A stretch of DNA of 64,000 nucleotides from positions 1 to 64,000 of the forward strand of contig CAJVPJ010000001.1 of NCBI GenBank assembly GCA_910592205.1, given 5' to 3'. Below, in pieces: positions 11,473-22,311 of this stretch. The notes below the pieces were generated by a model. It saw nothing but the letters and a program-made list of their open reading frames with translations. It made no database searches and was not told where the DNA came from. Source of the DNA: Paraglomus occultum (Eukaryota; Glomeromycota; Glomeromycetes; Paraglomerales; Paraglomeraceae). The translations under genes and the position numbers were made by a program. The stretch's first letter is position 1; the number at the start of each line of letters is the position of its first letter.

Positions 11473-13890
11473 CCGTGCATAAATAGCATGGCATGGTCTT
11501 TAAAGGTTGTTCATTGCAGAACGTTAGCTGTCAATAAACAAATACGTATTTATGCTTTACCATAGTTATTACACTATCGCTTTTTATCTTACCAAATTGA
11601 TAATAAATTCGCGTAATGTTACCATATTTGTAATATTACGGCGAGCGCGTTTATAATATTTTACCAAGGAGAGTCACTGGTGAATAATTTCCCAAAACCA
11701 TGAGTCATATTGACGCAGAAATTTCCTAAAAAGGAAAATGTTATGGAAGTAATTTGACTACCAAACAGTGGGATAGTTATATGTCCAACTAGACTTGGTA
11801 TACTAAACTAAACTATAATTACGCATCGCCATCAATGATGATGACTTTACAAAAAAAACGCAAGCTATTTTGGCGAGTGACGAGATTGTGTCATTATTCG
11901 AGCAATTATGCAATTTTTGCTGATGGATTACCAAATGATCCATGGAATCATTCTTAGTTTTGGATCAATCAAACATATACCGCCATTCTCTTGTGTCGGA
12001 ACGTTATTATTACGTAACCAGCTTTTTATTGTTGGCATTACACAAGTAATGCTTTATTAAGGTGCATAACCAGTTTGCTTTCAACACTATTGTTGATCCT
12101 ATCTACAATAAGGTGCATAAATAATTGACCACTGAGACCTGTAAAATTGCAAAATTTTCAGACATCAAACATTCAAAAATTCATATTCCAACACTTTTCA
12201 AACCAATGTATGACTTTTTTTTATCTTGTTCTGCAATACCGGAATACATTTGTATAATTCCTGAACGAATTATTGTATGATTGCTATTGCAAAACGCAAA
12301 TAATCGTAGAGCATGATACGGATTGACATCACGCGTGTTTATTATTGCCAAGATAAAGATGATAACAATTTTTTCCAATTCGACCAAAGCCAAAAGGGTA
12401 CGTTAGCGCGTGGGCTGGAATTCTTCCTATGGTAAGTGCAAGAAGGCTCGATATTATATGATTTGTATGACTGTTCATGGGAAAGATAAACCAGCACTGT
12501 TAGACAAATTTGTTTTGACAATGTTATCTAATCCGAATTATATACAAACTTTTATGGAATTGGAGAAAACATTTGAGGGAGATGTTAATGAAAGTTGTAA
12601 CAATATTTAAGAACGGCAAAGTCAAAGAAAGTACGGATACTTTTGAAATTTAATTGTTTTATCAAAAATATAACAAATTCAGTTCTCATCATATTATTTT
12701 AATAAAAAATGTCTTTAGTAATCGATTATATTCACATATTACAGTATTAGGGCAACAATATTTAGGACAAATTAATTAAATTAATGAGTCAATAACTCGA
12801 CTAATTCAAAGATCGTGGATAGCTTAATTGCATATTTGAAACGTTTACTAATAACTGATAATTGTTATCGCCTAAGAATTCCAGATAAGCAGACATAACA
12901 TAGACCACGCCCAAGATTATTATTGACAAGATTATATTAACCGAGTAAAACCCATTCGGTCGTTAATTTATACGCGGTAAACGCGAGTAATTACTAGTAT
13001 TAACAGTGGCAATAATCATCATAAACAGTCACATAGAATTCAATTCATGAGATTTCAAACAAGGATTATTGTTCGAACTCATAAAATATGGAGGACGCAA
13101 ACAAGGATAGTAATAGAAGTCTACGGATGAGACAACTTTTATCTTAGGTAGGTTCTGTGAAAATAGTTTGCTAATTCAAAATATACTATTGAGGTTTATT
13201 AATAAGCTAGTTAGTGACATGTTATTCCTTATTTCTGCGCCGCTATATTTGAAATGTTCCAGCGATAGCAAAAACACAGCTTTTAGACAATTGATTGTCA
13301 TATAATATTTGGATCACTAATATCACGCTGCGCTGTTTACTCGCAAATAATATTAGTGTTCTACTACGACATACAGTACATGCAGCATTCGACAAACTTA
13401 TAGTGAGCGTGTAGAGCATATCGCTCACAATGAGTTTAGTGATATGCATGTATCAAAGAGATTGTTATAACGTTGGAATTATTTATTTCCGAAGCAACAA
13501 GCAATTGTCGATATTGTTAATTAAAGTGAATGACTAATCTTTATCAAATGGCTCAGAGATTGCGTGCCAAGTGTAATTTCTTCGAATTTATGGCATTACG
13601 GAAAATGTCCGAAACAAAAGAGAGCATAATTGTACGGTAACGCAATGTCTGCGATGAGCTTTGGCAAATGTTGTCACTTTGGAAATGTCCAATTTTTTAT
13701 GCTTGAGACATTGCTTGCATATTTTAAGCGGTTTTTGAACTGCGGTCTGATTGTTGTACATTTACTCGGCTGTTAAACAAATAGCTTGTTGTTACATAAA
13801 TTAATAATTATCTGTCATACACTTTTGCATGGCATTATCACTAATGTATTTTGTAATGAGAATTTTGGAATACAATCTGCAAGTTGGTTT

Positions 13891-13940
13891 TGTTGTATGT
13901 CAGATCGGAATTGACATAAGTTCCGATTTGACATACAACA
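13891..13940. repeat. Short palindromic repeat
   Basis: TGTTGTATGTCAGATCGGAA is followed, after a short loop, by its near-perfect reverse complement TTCCGATTTGACATACAACA. It could fold as a hairpin with about 20 paired bases. Related sequence occurs at 32549-32605 and 30503-30642, so it belongs to a small dispersed family. Confidence 0.7.
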
Positions 13941-14020
13941 GTATTACCATAAAATAATAATAACAGTTTCGGAGAATAAGTATTGCCCGAATACATATTT
14001 TATAAATTTTTAAAACAAAA

Positions 14021-14102
14021 TAATTTATTTGTTTATTTGTTTATTTGTTTATTTGTTTATCTATTTATTTATCTATCTACCTATTTATTTATTTATTTAT
14101 TG
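14021..14102. repeat. (TTTG/TTTA) microsatellite
   Basis: An imperfect tandem array of TTTATTTG octamers grades into TTTA/TCTA tetranucleotides. It looks like ordinary slippage repeat with no coding potential. Confidence 0.85.
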
Positions 14103-14815
14103 TTAATTAGTAACTTTACGTCTACGTCATTACCATTGATATAACCGTTACCACCAATAACAGTCTCTAAAATTTCCCAAATAGAATCCGATTCGCTAAA
14201 TTGATCGATATTCTAAAGGAATTCTTCCTGCAAACTCTTAACCACAAGCACATTATTATTATTACTCCTGCCCCGCCACTAGGTATTTAAGTACGCGGGG
14301 TGGCTGAAAAGTTCTGATCGTGAATTTTTATCTTGACAAGTGCCCGTCTCACTTGAAAGTAAAGACAACGATTCGAAAGAGGAACAAGTTAAAACAAAAG
14401 TTGGTGCAAGTTGACATGTTAGTTGTTGACTAGCGTTCATTTTTTCCTGGCACACTAAAAAATCCGATTTAAACATAATTTCAAAAATTCATTTCTCCAG
14501 TCTCCTATGTAATCCTGCGAACTTTTTTCTTTATATTTGTCTAAACCGCCGTTAGTATTAGAGATTACGTAAGTTGTGATTCGGAACTATGACGTGACCA
14601 TTGTGCCATAAAAAATTTTACATGACTTGGGATTTTGCGGTCGACCCAACTAGGGCAACGATTATAGTCCGATCTAATACCACGATCCACGCAAGTTCTA
14701 TGCAGTTTCTAAAGAATTGTTTGAACAGACAAAAGGAAAAAGATAATATAAATTGCTTAGAAAGTATGGAGATAAGAATTTATAAAGATTATTTTCATAA
14801 TGTTATAATGCATAT

Positions 14816-14893
14816 GCACTATAAATATAACGACCGCTCCATATAATGACCGATTTTGTCCAGCCCGAGGTGGTCGTTATAAAGAGAGTTGAC
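14816..14893. repeat. Transposon-like right end
   Basis: The sequence GTCGTTATAAAGAGAGTTGACTAT matches the style of the pogo/Tigger-like terminus at 16056-16080, where GAGAGGGTTGACTGTA closes the element. An internal partial inverted copy (ATAACGACCGCTCC) lies just upstream. No left end was found. Confidence 0.35.
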
Positions 14894-15270
14894 TATATAC
14901 AAAGTTATCTTTAATCACGATATTGACAAATTCTAGTCAATCTACTGCAAACCACCAAATAAGAATCGTGTACAAGTATTGATTTTTATCGATATGTAAT
15001 ACGTGGTACATTGAATAAACAAAATAAATATCTGAAAAAAAAGTGTTGACTTCGAAAGAGGGTAACTGCGATCAAGAGTTTTCTTCGCGGCTGCTCGCGA
15101 GAATTATCAGTAACATTTTAAATAAAGATAGTGCTAATGCAGTAATGCCAGAATAGTTAATGGCTGTTGTATGTTGAACGTTAAACAATCGACAATAATA
15201 CGCTAAAGTTCATACGCACGTGATAGGCCATAGGACTGATTATACGTTAAAAGACATTGATCAATAATAT

Positions 15271-16080
15271 TACAGTCAACCCTCTCTAAATGCACACTCT
15301 CTAAATGCACACCCTCTCTAAATGCACGCCTACTCTATTCCCAAGCTCGGGAATTAGAAATAAATGCACACCCTCCATAAATGCATTGCACGGTTTTTTC
15401 ATATGTTTTCTACTCTCTCTAAATGCACGCCCGTGATTTTCATGTGATTCGTATTATGTGTTACATTTGACATCTAGGAGGTGATTGGATGTTCTAAATC
15501 TAATGTTAGACAAATGACAAAAAGGGCAAATGACATCATTTTAACGATTGGATAAGTTTAAAAGTTGATAAACATTGCAAACAAGGTAATCATTAAGCAG
15601 CCTTTTTATTTTGTCTTAAGTTCAGTAGTAAAGTATTACTTTGTTAAAGCTAAACTCATCGCTAATTATAGACGCTTAAAGAATCTGTAATGTCTTTGTT
15701 GAATCGCTATGATAACGCATACTAAGTCTTACGTCTTTTTAATAGTAATAGATAAATGTTTTAAATTCTTTGTTTAATGGATAGAACGATTATTAAATAT
15801 ATATAAACTGTAGATAATCCTCAGATTGAACTTAGAAAGTGTTCGTTCATTTCTGCAGCAGCAACAAGATTATAAAGACTTGCTAAATCATGCAAGAGTG
15901 CTTGAACATTACATTAGTTTAAAGTCAGAAGCAAACAATGATAGATACAATTTTAATAAACATGCTAATATATCAAATCACGTGTAACCAATAAAATCTG
16001 ACCCTCTGTAAATGCATCCCTCTCTAAATGCACGCTACTGCTCATTCCCGAGGGCGTGCATTTAGAGAGGGTTGACTGTA
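15271..16080. mobile_element. Non-autonomous pogo/Tigger-like element, about 810 bp
   Basis: Perfect terminal inverted repeats of at least 23 bases start CAGTCAACCCTCTCTAAA on the left and end with the reverse complement on the right, flanked by TA on both sides as expected for Tc1/mariner-pogo insertion. The unit CTCTCTAAATGCAC is repeated several times inside the left end (15281-15430) and again near 16010-16040. The interior is AT-rich and too short for a full transposase. A 53-codon open frame at 15829-15987 may be the remaining 3' end of one. Confidence 0.82.
15829..15987 (+). pseudogene. Possible C-terminal transposase remnant
   Basis: Inside the TIR element an open frame reads NLESVRSFLQQQQDYKDLLN and ends with a stop after SNHV. 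The glutamine-rich, helical, charged character resembles the tail of pogo/Tigger DDE transposases, which is the expected survivor in an internal-deletion derivative. It has no start codon in a sensible context and no catalytic residues. The identification rests mostly on its position within the element. Confidence 0.3.
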
Positions 16081-16240
16081 CTTTCTTTTCGCATATTTAT
16101 TGAAAGGCTGCGTAAAGATGCGTTAATTAGAGAACAGCCGATGTTGTTTTTATTCGAGGTAACACTAATTTATACTGGCATTACTGCGGATAACAAAAAT
16201 AATACATAAGGTCAGGGATGTAACTGTAAATGCAATTACT

Positions 16241-17728
16241 GTGCTTGCTCCATTTACTGCGATGCCTCGCCCTAACACTCTCGCAAGTGACTTAAAGTTG
16301 ATTATCAATGACCCTCGATACAGCGACATAAAAATAAAATGCTCTGATGGAGAACTCCATGCCAGCCGTATCATTTTGGCGGCTCGGTGCCGCTACTTTA
16401 ATCAAATGATATATGCACCGGAAAATACCCAGAATTCAGAAATCAATTCGTACATACGACGATTCTCTGAAGCAATCAAAGTCGACGATTTCGAAATTGC
16501 ACTAGGAGAGTTAACAACAGCAGCTATGAAAATCGTGCTAGAATTTATATACACCGATTCGATCGAAAAGGACTCTGTTACCGTCGACACTCTAGTTGAT
16601 ATATTCCATGCTGCGTATTATGTTGAACTTCATGAACTACAAAAGGCAATTATTTCGATTGCCAAAAAACGGATACGCAATAAAAGCATGAACGACTTGG
16701 CATTGCTGCTATCCAAGGCTGTTGCGACATTGGGTAGTTCTCGAACCAATATGCTCTACGATCTCTTAATGGAGCATCTCGGCAAGAAACCTCTGGACCA
16801 AATCACTTATAGTAATATCTCTGTAGAAGCATTGTTGGTTTTGCTAAAGGTGACTGGTGACAATGCAAAGTTTACATTCGTAACGTCGGAATATGCATTG
16901 TTTCGGTATGTTATATTGCATACGGCGGCTCGAACGTCCGACTCGATATACGAATTGCTGCGATCTCGGTTACCTACGCAAGCAGCGTTGAAAAAGCTCG
17001 ACGATTCTGAAAAGCAACGGGTTGTTGAGGGTATTTCGTTAGAAGTTCAAGACTTGGAAAAGGTTAATGATCAGATGCAGCAGTTTATACCTTTGATCGA
17101 TTTACGGAGAATCGAAGTCGGCGTGGTTGCCAATTACATCGAACCTCTTGGTATAATATCAGCAGATGTTGTCAATCAGTTGTATCGATATTATGCACTC
17201 GGCAATATTCCATTACCGCAGATGCGTGATGGAATGATTCTACAGTGGGATCCAAAGCATTGTGGTGATGGCCTTACTATTATCGAAGACGGGTGCGTCG
17301 TAGTGACAGCCCCTAATACAAAGACTAGACCTTCCATTCGAGCCAACAAGTTTTTTTACGGATCCGAGGTGCATGAGTGGGACATAATCGTCGAGCAACC
17401 ATGTAACTATGTATGGATTGGCGTTGTTAGTGCTGAATTTGCTGATTTCAATGGGTTCGTGGGTAAAAGTGCTCACGGATGGGCCATTGGATCTAATGCA
17501 TACAAGTGTACGAACAATGAATACATTAAATATGGACAACCCTTTGGAAAGGGAGCAACCGTCACGGTACATCTAGACATGAACAACAAGAAAATTTCAT
17601 TTACGATCAATGGATACGATTATTCTGCTGCATATTATAGTCTTCCTGACCGCCTTTATCCTGCCGTTTCCATAGATCACCCGGGTAAATTGAGGATTAG
17701 ACCGCATAAAAGTAAAAGTAAAAAGTGA
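16241..17728 (+). CDS. BTB/BACK/SPRY-domain protein
   Basis: A single-exon frame of 495 residues. Residues about 14-125 form a BTB/POZ domain (DPRYSDIKIKCSDGELHASR, then ILAARCRYFNQMIY and a LEFIYTDS strand-helix). A BACK-like helical region follows (about 130-290). A SPRY/B30.2-type domain fills 330-490, with EWDIIVEQPCNYVWIGV, GWAIGSNAY, GKGATVTVHLDMNNKKISF and the final LRIRPH strand. BTB proteins usually dimerise and recruit Cullin-3, and SPRY domains bind peptide targets, so a substrate adaptor for ubiquitination is plausible but inferred. A paralogue on the minus strand lies about 8 kb away. An in-frame ATG seven codons downstream could be the real start. It has no intron, unlike its paralogue. 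Confidence 0.82.
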   Translation: MLAPFTAMPRPNTLASDLKLIINDPRYSDIKIKCSDGELHASRIILAARCRYFNQMIYAPENTQNSEINSYIRRFSEAIKVDDFEIALGELTTAAMKIVLEFIYTDSIEKDSVTVDTLVDIFHAAYYVELHELQKAIISIAKKRIRNKSMNDLALLLSKAVATLGSSRTNMLYDLLMEHLGKKPLDQITYSNISVEALLVLLKVTGDNAKFTFVTSEYALFRYVILHTAARTSDSIYELLRSRLPTQAALKKLDDSEKQRVVEGISLEVQDLEKVNDQMQQFIPLIDLRRIEVGVVANYIEPLGIISADVVNQLYRYYALGNIPLPQMRDGMILQWDPKHCGDGLTIIEDGCVVVTAPNTKTRPSIRANKFFYGSEVHEWDIIVEQPCNYVWIGVVSAEFADFNGFVGKSAHGWAIGSNAYKCTNNEYIKYGQPFGKGATVTVHLDMNNKKISFTINGYDYSAAYYSLPDRLYPAVSIDHPGKLRIRPHKSKSKK

Positions 17729-20700
17729 AATAAAAATATGTCCCAATACTCACTCTGCATATGACATATCGTCTGACGTATCAATTCTTATCTTATCAGT
17801 ATCGTTATTAATATGTGGGACGTGCTGCAACATTTGACGTCATTCAGGTATCAAGTTTGTTGTTGCTTACAACTTTTAATTACTTTCTTAAGGTCAATAT
17901 GAGCACTCTGCTGAGAATTCAATTTTTCGGAGTACAAAGATTCTATTTCGTTAATCAAGTCTTGAGGAATTAGTTTTTTTAAACGTTCAATCTCTGCTTC
18001 TTGCTGCCTAATATTGTCAAATAACTCTTGTTTTTGCCTTCTATTCCACTATTCCGAAGTTTTCATGAAACCTTCTCGTTCCTCTTGGATAGTTCACCCG
18101 GCAGATTTTAGTAGGAATTTATTTGGTGTTCGTACTTCGTGGAAGATATTTCCTCGCTGGGAGGTTCTTTGCGTTGCTTTCAGAACAATTATATCCTAGT
18201 TTTTAGTTCTCCTTTCGCATTTACTTCTCAGAAGCACACGCATTGTCCACTATTTTCTGATTTATTACGAGTTCTGATTTGACACGCTGCACCTCTCTTA
18301 TTATTATTGAAGTCAGGATAAAAATCGCAAGTTGTCCCTTCATTCATTCATCTAAATTCAAAATAATTCTCTCGCGACTTAATTGGAATTTCCATACTAA
18401 TACTAGCAACAATTGTTTGTTTCTGCGACTTAACGTTTTTTTTATTGTTTTGATTTTTGTCCCCAGTTGTTGAAACTTGTTTGCTTTTTTATAAAAGAAG
18501 GCAAAGGTTTTTCGTATAGATTAAGCAATGCCTCTTGTGCTTGAATTGTTTTTCTTGCCTTTCTCAGTTATCTTTCAGCTCTTCTCTTGCATCGATTTCC
18601 CGCTTCTCAATAATTTTCATAAGAACTTTATTCAAGTCACTTTTTTAATTTTCTCTAATAATTCCTCGGGTTCACCTATTTGTCAATAAATTCTTTTATT
18701 TGCAATATCTTCCTTGTCAATTTTCTGTTTGTTCTTTAAAAACTATTAACCTTTAGTTTTTTCTTCTAAAACTTTTTTCTCTTTAACCAATTCACTCTTG
18801 CTATCCTTTAAATCGTTGGTTATATTTCAAAGTTTAAAGAATCCTTCTGATGGGGATGGTGACAGGCGCAGAAAACCGGGTCCTTCCATGAAAATTGACA
18901 CGGACATAATTCTGGTCCCTATGATCTTTCTGAGTAATATATATGATATTGATCTCTGAGCAGTAGAAAGATTAGAGCATTGAATGTCATTTTTTACCTT
19001 CCTCTCCGCATCTTCGTGAACGTCGTGACAGTCATTTAGGATATATTAATTAATAAATGAGAACTGCACATGTATGCGTAATACTAAATCCTAACATGGC
19101 AAGTATGTGGACATGGCGTATTATCTGAGTTAGTATACACTACCCTACAATAAATCACCGAACTTTATTTTTTCAAGAGCTATCTACTATGTTAGTTACA
19201 ACGATTGGTTGAAAACTACAGCGTTTGGAGTCTTGTAGTAGCTGCTGCCACTTATTTCAACAAAGAATTCATTCAGGTTAGTAAAATCGAGAACGGTAGA
19301 AGGCCAACACCTTCAGGAAATACGGAGTTAAACAGGATCCTCGTACTCTGGCTTGTCAAGCCATTCGTACTACTCAATGGATGTGGTTATTTCAAAATTA
19401 CAACACAATCATTGCGACATTATAATTACATCATCTAAAGAGTCTCGAAAATAACCACGGATTTTACTGGCTTCTGGAAGTAAATCAAAGCTTGATAGGA
19501 CGCATAGATATGCCACAAGTTTGAAGTATGGGTAGTCACGACCAGTGAACCTTTATGGCAACAGCCGAATCAAGGATTTTACGGCATTCACGTTTGACAC
19601 AAATCTTTCCCTTTACTGGAATGCTCAAGCGCTTAGATAGTAACACGCTTAAATTTGCCAGTGAAATTGGTGAATAAAGAATGGTGGCTTAGTATCTGTA
19701 TTGTATTAGTATGTACATGGTAAAAAACTGACTTTCTCACATATCGCGTTCACTTTGGTTTTGTGCCAAGCATGCCCCATACATATTACGTTTACACAAT
19801 GGGATTGCCTTTTTTAGTGCATGTCTAAAGCAGATCCGATCCCTCGCAATTCCATTGGTCAAATTTGTATGGCAGCCAATAAAACTGCAAATACAGGATC
19901 ACGTTCTGCTCCGCTTTAGCCTTTCCCCTTTCTGAGTTATTGTGTCATCCAAGTTATTATCGTTACCCCTTTTATTGGTGTTGTGTACAAACACTTATTA
20001 TTATTACTGCATAATAAATAATAAATAAACTCTTATCAGTCAGCGTTGATTTGTCATCGACATGCACAAATCATTATTTTCAACACCTATTAAATAATAG
20101 TAAATAGAAACACAGACACGCGCGTAGTTTTCGTATTGTCAGTTTTATTACAAGCCGACACCTATCACCTTAACAATAAACATATACAAATAACGAAATA
20201 CAGTAAAAATAATAATGAGTAAAATTTCGGCCTCTGTATTATTATCAATTGTTAGGCACATTCAACATCTTCAAATTGTAAGATAATAATATGATAATAA
20301 TAAAGTCCATTGATTAAAAAAAAGCTTATTCACGTGAAAGCTATCGTTGAGCGAGAAAAAAAAAAGTACTTTTTTCCACATTGATCGTGCATCGCGAGAG
20401 TAAACAGAAAAACTCTCAAGCAAAAAATCCTCGTGTATTAAAAATCTTCTTTTATCTCCAAGCGCGCATCGGAAAACCGACCGCACGAACTCATTTCCAG
20501 CTCCACGCTTTTCCCAAACATACAAAATTCAATCCCAATCGTATGAAATAACAGAAATTTATATTTTGCAAAGTTAGGTTAAAAACAGTAAAGGGGTGGG
20601 GGTTATTATACAATCGAGATAAAAATACAAAACCATTTATTTATACTACTTTTAAAAAGCTGAACCCCAGTAGTTTTGAATGGCCCATAAAAAATGAAAT

Positions 20701-20812
20701 CCGTCTAAGAGAAATGAAGATAGAATATGCTGAAACTATATATATATATATTAGTGAATGCGTAAAAATATAAGGTTAATATATGATGATGTCTCCTGGG
20801 AAAGCAAGGATT
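17729..20812. other. Intergenic region with a decayed gene
   Basis: Apart from the coiled-coil pseudogene on the minus strand (about 17850-18870), I see no coding potential. Simple AT-rich tracts and scattered stops in all frames fill 18880-20812. A non-coding RNA cannot be excluded. Confidence 0.4.
17850..18870 (-). pseudogene. Decayed coiled-coil protein gene
   Basis: The minus strand yields stretches of strongly heptad-like, Glu/Lys-rich sequence broken by stops and frameshifts. One is DLKDSKSELVKEKKVLEEKT near 18780-18830. Another, near 18650, reads EPEELLEKIKK. A third is QEAEIERLKKLIPQDL near 17960-18010, followed by NEIESLYSEKLNSQQSAH. The composition is consistent over about 1 kb and differs from the neighbouring intergenic DNA. 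No family can be named. It may be a broken cytoskeletal or effector-like coiled coil, or a remnant of transferred DNA. Confidence 0.5.
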
Positions 20813-22311
20813 CTACACAATTGTGACGTTGGTGTCGTTGCCCTGATGTACTGTCTCTTCCTTAATTGACTTTGTCTCGCCAGTTCTGGTATTGACGGTA
20901 ATGAGACGATCAACATGGTAGTAAGCCAATTCACCGAGTTCAGCTTCATCAAGACCTCGAGTTTCAGTTTCATGATCAGCACGAATAGCAAGACCTGGAA
21001 TCTTGTCCATAATGAAGAGGATGAGGTAGGTAAGGCAGAAGGAGTAACTCATACCGGCGGCAGAATCGGCAAGTTGGCGGGGTACTTGAATCCAGTTGCC
21101 ATTAAGCCATCCACCAGGAATAACTACTCCATCGAGTGCGGGAATAGACGACTGGGCGAAGATACCAGTCAAGATGTTGCCAGTAAGACCACCAACACCA
21201 TGGACAGCAAATACATCCAAAGCATCGTCAAAGTCGAAAATGTGCTTCAATTTCACAGCCATGTTGCAGCAAATACCAGCCACGACACCAAAGGCAACTG
21301 CAGATGGTGGGGAGACGAAACCAGAACCAGGGGTGATCGCCACAAGACCAGCGACCGCACCAGAACAGAATCCAACAACGGAAAGTTTACGTTCCAAACG
21401 GTAATCCAACAACATCCATGTAAGACCACCGACAGCAGCCGCCAAGTTTGTTACGCATGAAGCCATAGCAGCGCGAGCTGTAGCGTCACCAGCAGAACCA
21501 CCATTGAATCCAAACCAACCGAACCAGAGGAAAACGGTTCCAAGAACGACATTGGCAACATTGTGGGGCTTGAATTCATCAGTTCCGTGACCGTGACGTT
21601 TACCGACAATGAGACAGTAGGCAAGAGCAGCAGCACCAGACGAAATGTGGACAGGCGTACCACCGGCGAAATCGAGAACACCGAGTTTGAATGCCCAACC
21701 CTTTGGATTCCAGGTCCAGTAAGCGATGGGATCGTAAACTATAGTCGACCATATGAAGATGAAGAGAATGGCAGGAAGAATACGACCACGCTCAGCGGCT
21801 GAACCAATGGCGAGTGCTGGAGTGATTGCTGCAAACATTCCTTGGAAAATGCAAAAGAGGATTGATGTGAGGGCGACAGCTGTTGTTGATGTGTCGTCGC
21901 GGGTGTCCATCAGAAATGCGTTGTTGAGAGTGCCGATGAACGGACTATCACTGTCTGTGTTGAAAGCTAAACTGTAACCCCATAACCACCACTGTTTGAA
22001 AGAAAAAGGAAGGGGGTGTTAAACATGCATCCACACACACACACATATATATGCGAAAATCATACGTGGATGATTGCATAGTGTTTTGAAAAGCAGTGTA
22101 CTGCAAAACTCACCTGGAATGATACGACAGCAAGAGACAACATGGACAACATAATAAGCGATAGAGCATTCTTGCTGCGAGCAAGACCACTGTAAAAGTA
22201 ACCGACACCCGGCACCATTATCATGACGAGTGCGGTAGAAGCAAGAATCCAAGCGGCATCGCCATTGTTGAGCGTGGGAGCAGGTGTGGACGTTGAATTA
22301 GTAGTATTCAT
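20813..22311 (-). CDS. Ammonium transporter (Amt/Mep family)
   Basis: Two exons (22311-22114 and 21991-20813) separated by a 122-base GT-AG intron give 458 residues with about 11 hydrophobic segments. The N terminus has AWILASTALVMIMVPGVGYF and SGLARSKN, typical of Amt/Mep. Both pore histidines are present: AGGTPVHISSG and DVFAVHGVGG. FIWSTIVYDPIAYWTW and LGTVFLWFGWFGFNGGS are family hallmarks. The protein would move ammonium across the plasma membrane. The cytosolic C-terminal tail after IPGLAIR is charged and probably regulatory, as in other fungal transporters. I cannot say which fungal Amt/Mep paralogue it is. No neighbouring gene suggests a nitrogen cluster. Confidence 0.95.

Larger units (their letters stand above)
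11473..15270. other. Long intergenic stretch with simple repeats
   Basis: No gene is supported. The stretch contains a direct repeat AAGGTGCATAA (about 12059 and 12110), a palindromic element at 13891-13940, a low-complexity tract at 14021-14102 and a transposon-like end near 14816-14893. The open frame at 12410-12610 has no recognisable family. Confidence 0.4.

Noticed and set aside
19205-19438. Possible 5S rRNA-like or small gene (GGAGTTAAACAGGATCC)
   Set aside because: Only a short stretch resembles a 5S core. The rest does not match, and no internal control elements or terminator are visible.
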